DNA of 64,000 nucleotides from positions 54,585,849 to 54,649,848 of the forward strand of contig ML679941.1 in assembly GCA_007922225.1 (NCBI GenBank), written 5' to 3'. This document shows positions 1-13,900 of this stretch, piece by piece. Made by a program: the position numbers and the translations under genes. The stretch is from Emydura subglobosa. Taxonomy: Eukaryota > Chordata > Testudines > Chelidae. Below the pieces are notes generated by a model that was given only the letters and a program-made list of their open reading frames with translations, was not told the origin of the DNA and searched no databases. Numbering within the stretch: the first letter of the stretch is position 1; each line of letters opens with the position of its first letter.

Positions 1-877
1 CGGTGAGCCAGTTTAACAGTCTCATTAACATCATCCTCCAGATGGTCTGTGTAACAGAGACTGGCTGATTGGACACTGCAGAATTGGATGGAAATTTTTT
101 ATCCTCATTTTGTATAGGTTAATTTCCATGTCAATGGAAACCACATACAGGTGATCAATAAAATATTATTTACAGCACTCAGTAAGAATACAAGAATTCC
201 CTTTTACAACACTAAGTGTAAGCTTGACACTTTCTCCATAAGCTTTCTTGTTAAAATAGTAAATTGGAGCACCCTTGAACTTGACCAAAAAAATGTTGGA
301 AATTAAATCAGAAGTAAAATTTTTGAAGTGTCATTCAGGAAGTGGAGCATTAATAATGCTAGACCATATTTACTTCATCTGCTGCATAATTTAAAGTCCT
401 GATGTGATAGAGCATGGGATTGGGAGCCAGGAATTTGAATTCTAATCCCATTTTTGATGTAAATTCTATCTGACTGGACAAGTCACCTGACTCCCCTACC
501 TCAGTTTCCCCAACTGTACAATAGGGATAATACCTGCTGGTCTCATAGGGGAGTTGTGAAGATGAGTTAGTATTTGTAAAGTATTTGAAGATGGAAAGCA
601 CAATATAACTGCTTCTGAATCTTCAATAAAAATGGATGGTCAAAGATGACTTAAGCACTTTTACACAGCAGATGTTTTAATGGTATTGTACTTTTTTTGC
701 CTGCAAGTTTTGTACTGTAAAATTATTTTTAAAACAAAAACAAAAAACAACAAAAAACCTGCTTTCTGTCCTGTTTGTCACTTTGCTTAAAGTTGCAAAC
801 TTGAGTTTTTGATAACTGCAATGCTATCTTCATAAGCTTTGGATTACTTTTTTAAACTTTAGTTTTATTACTTGCAG
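1..877 (+). other. CPSF6: CPSF6 intron (partial)
   Basis: Non-coding AT-rich DNA upstream of the first CPSF6 exon in the window, ending in the acceptor TTACTTGCAG at 868-877. It runs off the left edge. Apart from an old MIR-like SINE (405-600) I see nothing functional in it. Assigned to the intron because the next exon starts in mid-codon. Confidence 0.8.
405..600 (+). repeat. MIR-like SINE
   Basis: The stretch reads as an old MIR/CORE-SINE: a GGGATTGGGAGCCAGGA block, the CAAGTCACCTGACTCCCC block, then CCTCAGTTTCCCCAACTGTA and a degraded tail. It lies inside the CPSF6 intron. The family call is from recognition of these conserved blocks; the exact subfamily was not determined. Confidence 0.65.
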
Positions 878-993
878 AGAAATGGATGCTGCAAGAACAC
901 CTTTAAGTGAAGCAGAGTTTGAAGAAATTATGAATAGAAATAGGGCCATTTCAAGCAGTGCCATTTCAAGAGCTGTGTCAGATGCCAGTGCTG
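878..993 (+). CDS. CPSF6: CPSF6 internal coding exon
   Basis: Exon of cleavage and polyadenylation specificity factor 6 (CFIm68), a subunit of cleavage factor Im that acts in the nucleus in pre-mRNA 3'-end processing and poly(A) site choice. The acceptor is CTTGCAG before 878 and the donor is GTCAGT at 994. The frame starts with the last base of a split codon and then reads [20 protein letters not shown] and on through [14 protein letters not shown], which I recognise as the C-terminal half of CPSF6. The last base (993) is the first base of a glycine codon completed in the next exon. Earlier exons with the RRM and proline-rich region are outside the window. Confidence 0.93.
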
Positions 994-1215
994 GTCAGTA
1001 AATCTTTAGTGTGTCTCCTGTTCCACCCCACTAAAAGTAATTTATAACTTCCCCATTGGGAAGCGTGGCAATGTGAAGCCACTTTATATATATATTTCCT
1101 GATTGTAGATATATTTTATGACCGTCTTGATTTGAACTATACTCAAATTAGATAAATTTTATTACATTTTAATCTCTTTAATCCACTAACAGCAAATTTA
1201 CTTTCTTCTTTTCAG

Positions 1216-1369
1216 GGGACTATGGAAGTGCTATAGAGACCTTAGTAACTGCTATTTCCTTAATTAAACAATCCAAAGTATCTGCTGATGATCGTTGTAA
1301 AGTACTTATTAGCTCTCTGCAGGATTGCCTTCATGGAATTGAGTCCAAGTCTTATGGTTCTGGATCAAG
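1216..1369 (+). CDS. CPSF6: CPSF6 internal coding exon
   Basis: Follows the acceptor TTCTTTTCAG and ends at the donor GTAAAG (1370). It reads [20 protein letters not shown] and then [20 protein letters not shown] before a serine/glycine-rich end. In CPSF6 this helical stretch lies between the proline-rich middle and the RS-like C-terminus. Both exon ends are in phase with the flanking exons (phase 1 entry, AG of an arginine codon at the exit), which supports an intact gene. No stop or frameshift is present. Confidence 0.93.
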
Positions 1370-2566
1370 GTAAAGCTTTCCTATTTCATTCACTAGCTAC
1401 AATCTAAATAAACAAGACCTGTAAAGGATAGGGGAAGGTATTTTATCCTCATTTTATAGATGGGGAACTGAGGTACAGCGTAATTAAGTGACCTGCCTAA
1501 AGTCACACAGAAAGTCTGTGGTAGAGCCAGAAATTGAACCCAAATCTTCTGAATCCCAGTTAATTGTCTTAAAAACAAGGCTATCTTTCCTCCCCAAAAA
1601 GGCCTGCTGTAGCCTCATTTTAAATTTAATTTTAATTAGAATTGTATTTCTTTACATGCTGCAATAATAGTAGTAAACATCAAAATTAAATTTATTACAA
1701 ACTTGTGAACAGATAGATACATAATCATGATTAAGAATGTATTTTATTAAAATTAATCACTCTTACTCTAAATTATACAAAGTTAGTTTTAATTTTTATG
1801 ATGAACAGTTATCTATATTCTTGTCTAGGTTATTATGACTTTTAAATGGAAAGAAAATCGGATAAAAATGTTCTTGAGAGAGAGGGGCAGATTGAAGTCC
1901 GTCAGGCTTCACCCAATATTAACCAGAGATATTCATATTTCTTCTAGAATTCAACTCAGTACAGAATTCTGAGAGAGACTCAATTTGTAATCAGTCTAGA
2001 TACTGTACTAATAGTGTAACATATATATTCATATTAAAACAAATAAAGTACCACTGTTCCCACAAACTTTCAATACCTAAAATGGCTGCCAGACTTGCAG
2101 CAGCCATTTTAGATAACTGCTCGTGGGAATGCATCCTTTCTTGTCCTCCTCTCCTCAGTTTTCTCTACCTCCTTCCTTTCAGTCAGTCCCTAGTACTAGT
2201 ACATCTTCTCAAATGGTAGAGCAAGAATCAGATAGTATTGTGCTGAATCTACCGCTGGAGTCTTCAAAAGTGGAGAAAAAATTAATTAATTTGGATGGGT
2301 GGGAGTGGTTTATAGATTCCGTATTCTCTGAATACTAAGTCTGTGCTATTAAGTATTTGGTGGCTGCTTGAAGTAAAAAACAGATTCACCCCCATCTGCA
2401 TGCAAGCATCAGTGTATCAGAGTGAACAGATGTCTTTTTTTTTCTTCTCAGCATTCTTGTTTGAGCATTTTCATTTGATTAAACAGTCAAAGCTCAACAT
2501 ACCTTAGTTTTTTTTTTGTTGTGTGTATGTATTTTGAGTAAAAATTAATGAAGTAATTTCTTTTAG
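1370..2566 (+). other. CPSF6: CPSF6 last coding intron
   Basis: GT-AG intron (GTAAAG ... TTCTTTTAG). It contains a reverse MIR-like SINE near 1436-1590. A short open stretch at 2123-2338 has no splice context or known similarity and is taken as chance. Confidence 0.85.
1436..1590 (-). repeat. MIR-like SINE
   Basis: On the + strand it shows the reverse-complement MIR signature: TTTATAGATGGGGAACTGAGG, then AAGTGACCTGCCTAAAGTCACACAG and a degraded remainder. Old, diverged copy within a CPSF6 intron. Confidence 0.6.
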
Positions 2567-2756
2567 AAGACGTGAACGGTCAAGAGAGAGGGACCACAGC
2601 AGGTCAAGAGAAAAAAGCAGGCGTCACAAATCTCGTAGCAGAGATCGCCATGATGACTATTACCGGGAAAGAAGCCGTGAACGAGAGAGACATCGTGATC
2701 GTGACAGAGATCGTGATAGAGAGCGTGACAGAGAACGAGAGTATCGCCATCGTTAG
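2567..2756 (+). CDS. CPSF6: CPSF6 terminal coding exon, RS-like domain
   Basis: Begins after the acceptor TTTCTTTTAG, completes an AG/A arginine codon, and encodes about 63 residues of mixed-charge RS/RD/RE repeats ([15 protein letters not shown], then [18 protein letters not shown], ending EYRHR) before the stop TAG at 2754-2756. In the family this RS-like domain is bound by transportin-3 for nuclear import and mediates contacts with other processing and splicing factors. The repeats are low-complexity but in frame. The stop lies only 5 bases before a possible donor (GAAG|GTGGGC), so a 3'UTR intron would not be expected to trigger nonsense-mediated decay. Confidence 0.93.
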
Positions 2757-2761
2757 AGAAG

Positions 2762-5700
2762 GTGGGCATTTCAGTTTTATGTTTCATAGGGTTGATGGTT
2801 ACTTGAATTAACAGTAACTACTTTGGCCTTGGGATTATTTATACAGTAAATGTGTACACTTGAGTGGTCCAGCAGTATATACTGAATCCTTTCCTTCTTG
2901 TAGAATCTGAAGTGAACTTTGGTAAGTAATGGCAGGTAACTATCTTGACTTGATGTGGGTTTTTTCTTTTGCTAATTGCATGAATGTGTAACTTCTGTGG
3001 CGTGGTGTTAATCTTTGCAATTTTTATGGATGGGGGAATTAAATATGCTACTGAAAAGGCAGTAGCAAACCAGACTAATCAAAAGGAGTCTGTTCTTGCT
3101 TATCTAAACTCTGAAGATTAGGATACCCACAACCCTTAATCCCATTTCACAATTTCATTTTAAGATTTAGACATGTTTAAATTTGGATTATATCATTGTA
3201 AGCAGTACTTGCATATATAAAATCCTAATGCCTAAATCCTACAGAGCTAGTTGAGTTCTGGTGAATATCTGTTGGTTGCAGTGAGAGGTTTGCTTGAGTA
3301 ACTGCAGCAGGATGTGGCTCTTTATTTTGTAAAATTGACCTCTTAATATTTCCTAAAATTTTCTGGTCCTTGAACTAAATTCAGATGTTGTCCCATCAAT
3401 TTTCTGTGCTGCACAGTTGGAAATAGAATTTTTGCCTATAGTATAAAGATTCGTGAACAAATATACAACTCTGGGGATGGGTTCTTTTCTGGTTATTTTA
3501 CACTCGCTAAAAAAGTGCTGTTTCAGACATCTAGAGTCCTTTTATATATTAAACTTTAAAAAAATTCTAATCAGCTGTAGAGTGGCACTTTGAGTAGATA
3601 CTTAAGGTACCCTGAATAGCTGTTGAAAAAATGTCAGTTTAAATATTCATTGCATATTTAACTTAGTTATACATACAGATCATTTTGAGGATCTTGAATT
3701 GAAATTGCTTGATTTTTTTTTTCTTGAAATTTGAAACCAAAGCTGCTCTCTCTCTCTCTTTCTCTCTCTGTCATTCGGCAGCCATAATCTTTTCCTATCC
3801 TTGGGTATTTAGAACAGTTCCTTAAATGTCTGCTGACACTACTTCATTCTTAAGTTTACCTTACAAATTTGGGAAACAAAGTTTAATGTGGCATTTAGTC
3901 ATAGAAATTTATTCAAAAGACATTAATATAGTAGGAGCTAAACTATTTTGAGAATCATGCAACTCTTAGTAAGTCTTAAGTAAAAGGACTTATATAATCC
4001 ACTTCAATTTTCTCTTGGCAAGCCTTGTAGCATTCCTATGCAGAAGAGATTCAAGTTTGACCGTAAAACATCTGATCCCACTTAGTATTGGGACAACATG
4101 TATTGTCTTTGGTTCATTCATTACTTGGTGGCTGATCCATAGAGTAATGGCCCTATGGAAGGGGAGTCAAAGACGTAAATGAGACTGGAAAGAGGATGCG
4201 TCTTAATTGCCTAAGTTTCAGTGGCCAAAAACGGTTTTAGTACAAACATTCCAAGAATTGTAGAAAAATTAGCCACCATGGTTGCTAAGCATAAAATGCC
4301 AGAACAAAGCGTTTCCAATTTACATGATTTATTGTGGTTTCTTTCATTAAAGAGGATTTTCCTTAGCTACAACAGATGTTTTTAAATATTTATTAGGTGC
4401 TACACACAGGTAGTATTGTGTAGGAGGTAGCCCATTTGGGCTGAATGGTAGTTTCATTTCCAAGGCTTTCACCCCTTCAGTGGGAGATGAGTAAATTATA
4501 TTAAAAACTTAATTTGAAGTTCCCTAAATTAAAATTAAGGGGGCGGAGGAGTTACCTTTTGATGTACTTGATTATTGAAGCTTCATATTTTCAGGAATTC
4601 AGACCAAGTGTCTGTATTGTGGAACTTCTATACTAAGTATAGATATCTTTCCTCCACAAAGTGTCTGAGGGAATATGGTTACGTTTTTCAGTTACCATAA
4701 TGTTATTTTATTTATTTATATGCTTAACACATTTTAAGCATGCTGTTTGAGACTATCTGATTTATTCAGCTATCAGTACACATAGGATTTACATATGCAA
4801 CCTTCCTTCAAATTTGTGTGTTGTGCACCTGGACTGTCATTAGGATTAAGAGGAGTTGAGTAGATAAATTTCTCTTCATTAAGAGAAACATAGACTACAA
4901 TAACTTTATTTAAAGGACAAATTTATTGGACTACATGCAAATGAGAAGTTGGTATTTTAAAAGATAAATTGTAAACAGTTTGTCTTGTTTACTGTCCTTT
5001 CAAAGAAGGGCTTAATTTTTGTAGTTTTTGTAAAGTACTAAATTGCAGTAATCTTCTGGTGTGTGTTTCATTTTCACCAGGATGTATGTTTTCATACTTT
5101 TTTGTTTTTGTTTTTTACATTAGATTTGTTTATGAACAGTAATCAAAGGTTCCCAGTCACTTACTAAAATAATAGAAATACTGAGAGGAACATTTTCTCC
5201 ACCTTTCCCCAGTGTCTTACTAGATAATGTGAATTTGTCTGTGCCTAATAGATATGAATGACAGCTGTTTTCCTCTCTTTATTCCCATGTAAGTTTAGTA
5301 GTGCTGTGATACCCTCCTGGCATATTTTAACAAAAATGTTAAACATGCTTATTTTAAAAGGGTTTTAAAAGTCCATTGTAAATTTTTGTATACTGTGAAA
5401 CACATTAATCAGTTTTTTATTACTCATTTTGTCATTTGTATTTACTTGCATTCATATAGATGGATTAAATTTGAATAATTTATTAAATGTTTTATAAAAT
5501 TTATTGGAAAAAAAACCAAATGTACCATATCAAATTTTCACACTTCTGTTTGTACATTTAGTGATCAAAAACTAAGTTGTCATGTTGACTTATGTACTTT
5601 CACTTGAGAAGATTATCCTTATGTGCAGTGCCAATGTGATCTTGGCAAACAGTTATCTAATTTGAATGTTTTCCTGAAGTCTGTAACTTTTGCTAGCGTA

Positions 5701-8700
5701 GTGGTATATTTATTAATGTAAAAGTGCAGAACAGTGGTTGATTTAAAAAAAAAAAAGTACAACTTTCTGACGTAAAATAATCTTCTAGAAAATAAAGAAC
5801 CTATGTGTTAATAATCAGCAGAATCAGCTTTAGAGTAGGAGTAACACCAAAATGAATATGTACAAACAGAACAGTAATGTAACTTAATCAACGTGAGCTC
5901 CTGATTTTTAAAAAGGTTTTAGTTTAACTGGTGGTTCAATTATGTATTTCAGCTATTACTGTCCCATCTTAATCTCACTGTCTGGATTTTAATAACTTTT
6001 GAATGTTACACATTATTTCATTTTCTGTTTTTGTTACTGGGACGGCTGTTTTCTAATTGTATAATTTTTTGCACAAGTAAACTGAATTTGGAATGAACTG
6101 CAAAGAGAAGTACACGAACATTGTAATGTTCAATATGTATGTAGACTTTGTGCTCCATTTTTCATAACTTATTCCTCTTTCTGTTCTCATACCACTGTAA
6201 GCAAAATCCTTAGGCCTTCTAATGTACTTCTGAAGTGCACACTCCCAAAATAAAGTACTTGTGGCCATCTGTAGTAAAATAACCTTGAGTATTAGTGTGA
6301 CTTAAAAAAAAATCACACAACTTGTCCTATTGTGTCTTTAGAAGAATGCTGTACTTGATAATACATTATTACAGGTTGATTCCTAATGCTCATGAAGACT
6401 GACAAGGACTTCACTTGTTAACTATCAAATACATGAGCCTTTGTTTTTTCAGAATTTGCAATTAATGGAAATTTTTTTTTTGCAAATTTTGTTTCATTAT
6501 TAAAACTAATAACTATTAGCTTATCTTAAATAAACCATACAGTAGTACTGTTCAATGACTAACTATAATAAGGTCTTTGGCATTGTTGTATGATAGTTAA
6601 TATTGGGCTATTGCTACCATTTTTCTCCGATACACGCAATCTCTAATTTAAAAAAGTTATGGTGTACTTGGGGAAATATGATGTTAATCTGGAAACTGAA
6701 AAAGATGGTAACAGCTATAGAATGTGCAATATTATGTCTTTCTCTTTCCTTATTATCTGAAAACTGTTTACTTTCATCAAATTTTAATAGATCTTTTCTT
6801 TGATCTAGCACTCTTCGTAAGAGATATCTTACTTTTTGTACATTTGGTTGAATACATGAAACTCATTCTGGGAGAGAGAGTGTAAAAAAGAAGCTGTACC
6901 TATGTGGTGTGCTCTTCATTTTTGCTGTATACAATTTATTTTATTGTATTAATTGTGACTGCCTCAATTCTTTATGGGAGTGGGTAGTCTACTGTTTAAA
7001 AGTATAAAATGCTTTTGCATAATTTCTGTACTTTCATCATCTCCTTCAGGGGTGCTCTGATGAAATCCATGTTTGATTTTTAAAAAGCAAAACTAAAATC
7101 TTTCCCTGTTAACTTTTCAAATGTATAATTGCATACTGTTTCTTAATCCTCTTGGTATCTGATAATTTTCTCTGCACGCATTACTATAGCTTTCCTGCCA
7201 ATCTTATGTTCCCTCCTGATGGGCCTGGGTTTCATTATATTTTCATCTTCTGTACACCTTGCATTATCTCTTCTTTTCTCTCAGTTGTACACTCAGTATC
7301 GATGACTGAAATTTGCATTGTGAAGCAGTTCCACAACAAATGTATCTTTAAGGCAGCTGCTTTACATTTGAAAACTGTCCAGGGGTTGGCTGGTTACAGT
7401 GTTCTCCAATGAGTGAGTGAATTGGGTTAGTTTTTTCTTTTTGCTTACTGTGGTTTGAGAACTAAGCTGTTTGTTTAAAAAAAACAACATATATTCCCCT
7501 TTTTATGTTTCTCTGTGGCAGTTTGATCTGCCTTTCTGTGTCTTCCTCATACCTGAATGTGAAAGATTCTTGCATATCAGCTTTTTAATTTGTAAACTAA
7601 AATCCAGTTCCCTCTTTTCAAAGAGAGAAATTGCATTTTATTTTTTAATGAACCCTTATGAAAATTTTCTGTATTCTGTAAAAGGGTATATATATCTCAG
7701 TATATTGATGTCATATTTTTAGAAGTCTGTTTTATTACAGGTAAACACTACAACTTTAAAAATCTTATTTGTTGGGCAAATTGATGGTTAGCAAATGCAA
7801 ATCTCTCTGCTGAACACATTTATAAACTAGGTTACCAGTTTATTTTCAGTAAATAGACAAGCTGGGGTAATAGAAGAGGTTTATAGTAACATGAAACGAG
7901 TTTGGGAATATATTTTCCTTCCATAATAAAGTTATTTTTGAGGAGTAGGGGATGATTTTGGTGTCTACTTTAACATATAAATTAAGGTTGAGCAAAGGTT
8001 GTAAGGTAAGTACAGTGGTAATAGACGAAGAAGCGTATGTAAAAGTATAGTAGTGAAAGAATAGTAGAGTTTACACTAATAATAAACAGAACTGAATTCA
8101 TACAATATCTTCTGACTTAAATACAGAAGAGCAGATGAATTTAGAATCATGGTTGAAACTGTTCTCTGCTCACCTTGTTGTACCGAAGTGTTACTGAAAA
8201 ATATAATCACACTTTTGGGAGGTGTGTAATATTATGGATACTAGGTTGAGTTGAGGAATGAATTTCAGCCTTGAAACTGAATTTTTGTAATATTTCACCT
8301 TTGTATATAAGTTAATATTTTTGTTTGTGTATAGAATAAGATAAAAGGAGAATTTATTGAAGTACATGAACACATTAGGAACCATTAGGATATGGAATAA
8401 ATTTGTATTTTTACTTTTTTTTTTTTCAATTGTGTTTGTACTGTGATAGATTGTAACTTTTTCTTGAAACAAATACATTTGTTTAGGGTATCACATAAAA
8501 CCTTTTTAGTATAATGGTAAAAGAGAGTTGTCAGACTTTTATTTCATAGCTGTTAAAATACTGATATGGATATGCAGAGTTTTTTTTAAAAAAAAAATTT
8601 TTTCAAGCTGCAACTGCAAGTTCTGCCAAAAAAAAAAAAAAGCAAAGGGTTTGCTAATCCCGTTAAAAAAATATTCATATTAGAAAATGAAGATAATCTC

Positions 8701-10983
8701 ACTCCGTGTATGAAAAACAAAATATGCCCTACACTGGCAAATTAAATCATTATATAAATATACCTTAAGAGATGAGCAAGTGTTTTGAGATTACTTTTGT
8801 ATGATGTGGGGGACATAGACCAACGCCAAAAGTTTTAGCCTGAAGCAGGCTGTTCTGCAATTAAGATATTTAAAATCTGAAAAAATCGGTGTTATCTTCA
8901 GGAACATTGGGAAACTTTCCTGTATGGAAATAAGCAGTTCTTAGACAAGGAGACAAGTGATGTTGCCAAAAGGCATTGACTAAAAATATTTCAATATGTA
9001 ACCTTTTACATTTTACCCTTTTCATAAGTTATTTTGTACTTCAAGAGTTTACAAAGTAGAATGTTGAAAATGTTAATGCATATACAGATTTATTTCCTGC
9101 TATAGGAAGCATTAAATCTAAATCTGCTAACTAGCCAAAATATGTCGACAGTTTTTTTAAAATAAGAATTTATACAAGTTTGGGGAATTTTAGTGTTTTA
9201 TGTGTTGTAATTTGTAATTTAGATTCAGTAAAATCTCGACAGTCTCTGCCTAGTGCCCTAAATTGAAAAGTGCTGATCCTATACAGAGCATACCACAGGT
9301 TCTGCAAAAGTGCCTGTGAATATTTATGAACTCTAGAAAATCTAGCAAGCTGTCCTATTGGACTCAAACTTTTTATGGTAGTACTGTATACCAAATGTAT
9401 GCTTTTGGATCGGTTGTCACTGTAGAAGTGCTAAAGATCCACTATTTTTGCACAGCATTGTATTGCAGGAGCAGCAAATTCTGACATGCAGTCTCGCAGC
9501 TGTCATTTATTTTATTTGCTCCTCTGAAACATTGAGATCCTTTGTTTGCATTAATAGTTTGGCTTTCAATTGCAAATGTTTGTTTGTTTTGCATGTAGGT
9601 GACATTTTAGTACCACTTTGCTATTGAAAAGTCAAGTTTAAAAGCAGCTGTGGAGATTTGATCTCATTTGGAGGAGAGAATCCCCAAAGGAAGTCACTGG
9701 TTAATACATTTGTCATTTGAGAGTAAAGTTCATGAATTTGAAAAGGCACTAGTTCAAATTTGAGTGATTCTGCTGTGTGCAGACTGTAGTGTATAGATGA
9801 TAAACTCTTTTGTTTATATATATATTTTAAATCAACACTACCAGTCATGGGGAAAGGAAGGACAACTAATTAATTATCATTCATACAATACCAGTTTACA
9901 TTGCTTCCTATGATCATGAACCATTTTAGTAGTGAAAGAATCCTTATGACAGCTGTGCATTGGTGTGTGTTCATGAAATTGCTTCTCTAAATGTCCAATT
10001 TTTAAAATGACCAATTAATGTGTTGGGTTCTTTTAAGCAACTTGATTTAAATTACTATGAAGTTGTTGAATGTGCAAATTGTGACCTACTGATAACATAC
10101 AGCTAACTAATTATGTTTTGTAATGGAATTTAAATGAAGTATCAATGAATGGTATTATACCATCCAAGTATTATGTGAGCTCTACAGTAATTACCTTTAA
10201 ATGAGTGGTTGTGGTTCCTTTATTAGATAAATTTATTGCTGAAATAATTGGTCTAACTAGGAAATAGGTTGGTTTTGGGTTTTTTGTTTTTTGTTTGGTA
10301 TGGGAAACCTGAATTCTCATCTGTATTGTATTTTTTTAAGCAAAGTGGGTTTTTGTAATTTTGTGACAGTATTTTTTTCATATTTTTAAATCTGGGGCCC
10401 CTATTGATTTGTTAGTTTCCAAATTTTGTAACATTGGCATCAAGCTGATAAATTGCAGAAAATACTGTGCACTGTTAAATATATTACTAATCTGTAAAAC
10501 ACTCACTTCATTAAACATTTAGTGCAGTATTTAATTGTGAAAGAGCTCATTTAGTATTGCTGTAAATGGGTGGGAAAAATATAAAGAACAAATCTGGTTG
10601 TAGCAGCATCATCCAAGCAATTTTCTCATTGACTCTTGCAGTATGCATACTTCAGGAAATGTTCTATATAAATGTTTCCATCATTCACAGAAACAGTAGC
10701 TATTTGTTCCTTGTGGTTTGGTATTTTAATTGTTAAATTGGATTCTTTCAACTTTCTTGTACAACTATTAAAATATATTAAAAATAAATTATTGTTTTAT
10801 AGAACAATTACACTTTGAGAATTCTCAGATAAATAAATAGCTACTGCTTCAATATCTTTATTTGTGTTAGATTACATTATGGTGAAGTAGATGCACGACT
10901 TGTGTATGTATAGTTAAGCCAACATTTTTCTGTGTATTATGGGGACTAGCAAAATCTACATCACAAATTTTGACACATTACAG
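2762..10983 (+). other. CPSF6: Probable 3'UTR intron of CPSF6 or alternative 3'UTR
   Basis: About 8.2 kb of AT-rich DNA without a credible coding frame. A donor-like AAG|GTGGGC starts it and an acceptor TTTTGACACATTACAG ends it, just before CTGAAGGAAGAGGAAC. I recall that CPSF6 has a separate non-coding last exon, which fits, but that is memory. Several AATAAA signals inside (5791, 6249, 6529, 7925) could instead end shorter unspliced transcripts. An 18-base segment flanked by TTGTAG and GTAAGT (2904-2921) could be a micro-exon, but without cDNA this stays a guess. Confidence 0.4.
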
Positions 10984-13900
10984 CTGAAGGAAGAGGAACA
11001 CGTTGCAAGACAAGAAACATTCTTCATGGAAAGATGCTTGTCCAGCGGTTTGCTTCTTGTGATTGAACTGAGCCTGTAAGGATTCATGGATAAAATGAAC
11101 AGGAATAGATCTGAATAAAGCAAATCTGCATACATGGTAACCAGTAGCTCTTTTACTTTTTTATGTTGCTTAACTGTTTTATTTGAGGGAAACCTGTGTG
11201 ATTTAAAACTTATAGCTTTTGCAACTTTATTACTGGTTATATACATTTGACAATTATAATGTGCAAGCAATTGGAAAAAAAAGTCAAGTAAATCCTTGTT
11301 TTTATAGTAGTTTGTTCTTGTTAAAATGTTCATATGATAATGTCTGTACACAGCACCACTTTGATTACAGTAGATGTAGTGTTGTAATAAACTCTTTAAT
11401 GGGGCTGATGTGTAAAGCTGTTCAAGTTATTTGATGTTTACACCTCAGGGAAAGTCTTGTGTTCAGCAATATTTAAAGATAATGATTCCATGAAAACATT
11501 TATACTGTCCTTAAAAAGCATTGCAGTAGAGTTTTTTGCATATGCATCAACTTAATCTTGCATTCAGTGAGTTAAAATTACTAATGCCACTCTCTGACAC
11601 TTGATTTTGATATACAAATAGGGGATTACACAAAGGCTTTAATAATTCTAATTTGCTTTTCTAGCAGTTTTTACAAAGAAGTCTTATGAATTTGCTGAAG
11701 GGCATGTAAAATTGTAAAAACTGCAGTTTGATTGACATTCTGTGATCCACATAGTCTGTCATTCTTTTGGGGAGAGGAAATCCTAGGTTGATGATTTTAG
11801 TAAACTGAAAACTGTCTTCTATAACATGCAGCTTGACTAAAACACTACAGCTTACATTATTTTCATTTAAACAGTTAACATTGGGAAAATGCTGGTCTTT
11901 TTGAAATACAGCTGCAGTTGTTTACGGTTTTATGTTAATAATGATTGTATTTAGGTTTTTGCAAGACCATAGACAGTCTGTACATAGCTGTATATTAGAT
12001 AAATGTGACTGATAAAACCAGTCATGATGTTTCCACTTTTTCGGACAATATGGATTCCAGTGGGGTTGGTATTTTTCTTAACTCTGAGGTTTAATCCACA
12101 CATCTGTGTAAAAGAGGGAAGGTACGCTTGTACATCCCTTGTGCACTGATGGGGAATGCTTTACTGCCTTAACAAAAAGTGAAATTGATTAAATTAGTCA
12201 TGAGGTTTTGCAAACTTGTCTAAAAACAATTTGTTGGGGGTTGGAATTCAAACATTTTAATATAGAAACATGAACTAAAGAATGAAAGCAAATTTCAAAC
12301 GACTACAATTTGTTCTAAATTTTATGAAGGATAAAAATTAGATAGAATAATAGGAAGTGTGTATAACAGTTGGCAAATTTACTATTTGCTTTTGCAGACT
12401 GGTATAGATGTTTATTCTTAAAATATACTTTGAATCACTTTAGCAGATTAGTCTCAGAAGTTTTCGTTTATACAGATAGCTCACAGAGCCTGGCTTAATG
12501 TTTTAAGCTAAGTTTCAAGACCTCAGTGGCTCCATAAGGTAATCTTTAAAACAATTAATTGGTTTGTTTTATAACTGAATTTTCTGTTAAGTATTAAGGC
12601 CCTATTCAGGAGAAAACATGTTTATGTGCTTTATTGAACTGGGGCCTATATCCTGTGCAACTGCAGATGCTTTACATAAAGCTGAGAATCTCAATTTAAT
12701 TTTTGTCATCTACCATCACGTTAGATTTTCTGCAGATAGATAGGCTGATACTATTGCCCTTATCCACATGCCTTTGCACATTTTTATTTCTTAAATTCTG
12801 TACCTCAGGTTCTCATGCATGAGATCATTGGTGTTTGTCAAACTACTTGCTTTTGAAAAATACTTCAGATGTTTGTTTAACCCTGTTTAAAAATGAAAAC
12901 TGACTTTTAAAACTTTGTATACTAAATGTTGTATCAAACACGTCACATGATTTTTTCCTGTTTTTGTGAATAGATGTTGGTTTTAAACAGTTATGATGTA
13001 ACTTCTTAGTTTTCTTAACAAACGTTGTTTATTTACTGTTACTTGTAATAAGTTTAAGGAAAGAAATAACCTACATACAGGGGAAATAACTAATACCGAA
13101 GGGGCAGCAGGTAAGTAATGTGTCCCCATGGCAAGACATCTTAAACCCAGAAAAGAAGCATTTTTTAATTTCATGACTAAAATTAAAAAAATTTTAAGCA
13201 GGAACCAAGATTTTGCTCAAGTTTAGTTATTTGAAATTGATGAACGATACTGCTACTCTTTCCACATTTCTTTCCATTCCTCATCCTTCTGAAGAAACTT
13301 CCATTGCTGGCAGTGGAGGCACCAAAATAGCCAGCATAAGAGTTAAACTTTCAATAGAAATCTGTCTGGCTTGTTGGTGAGGTCCTAATATATGAGGCCC
13401 CTAATTTCTAACTAGTCTCAATATGTATATAGTTTGAGTGGTTAGATATTGCTCTGATGTGTCTTGTGATTAGATGGATTATCTTTTCATTGTGGGTTTA
13501 CTTTTGTCAAATCTGTTTTGGTTTAAAATGAAAAAGATCATGTGTGTATAAAAATAATCCAAAGACCCTTATGGACACCAAAAAGGAATATGTCCCAGTA
13601 CATGTTTCATGTGTGTAATTAGATCTGCAATGGAATTTGTACCATGCTTCAATTTATTAAGCAGTACAGAAAATTTTCTGTGCCCTCTCAGGAGATGTCA
13701 GTTTGGTAGTTCACCCAACAGGTGATGCTGCACCTGGATGAGCGTTGATTGCTACTGAAGTGTTCTTTGGTATCCAATTGTATTTAGTCTGCTTCTGTTT
13801 GTGAAAGGATAAAATAGTCTATTAGGAAGTACTTGATATTTTGTATGTGAGCATTCATAAATAACATTTTAAATTAATATCATATGGCTTTTGTCCAAAG

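Noticed and set aside
2123..2338. 71-codon + strand open frame between CPSF6 exons
   Set aside because: Lies in the intron, has no splice sites in phase with the flanking exons and no known similarity.
10956..11351. 131-codon - strand open frame
   Set aside because: Falls over the start of the likely non-coding CPSF6 exon; composition is AT-driven and no domain is visible.
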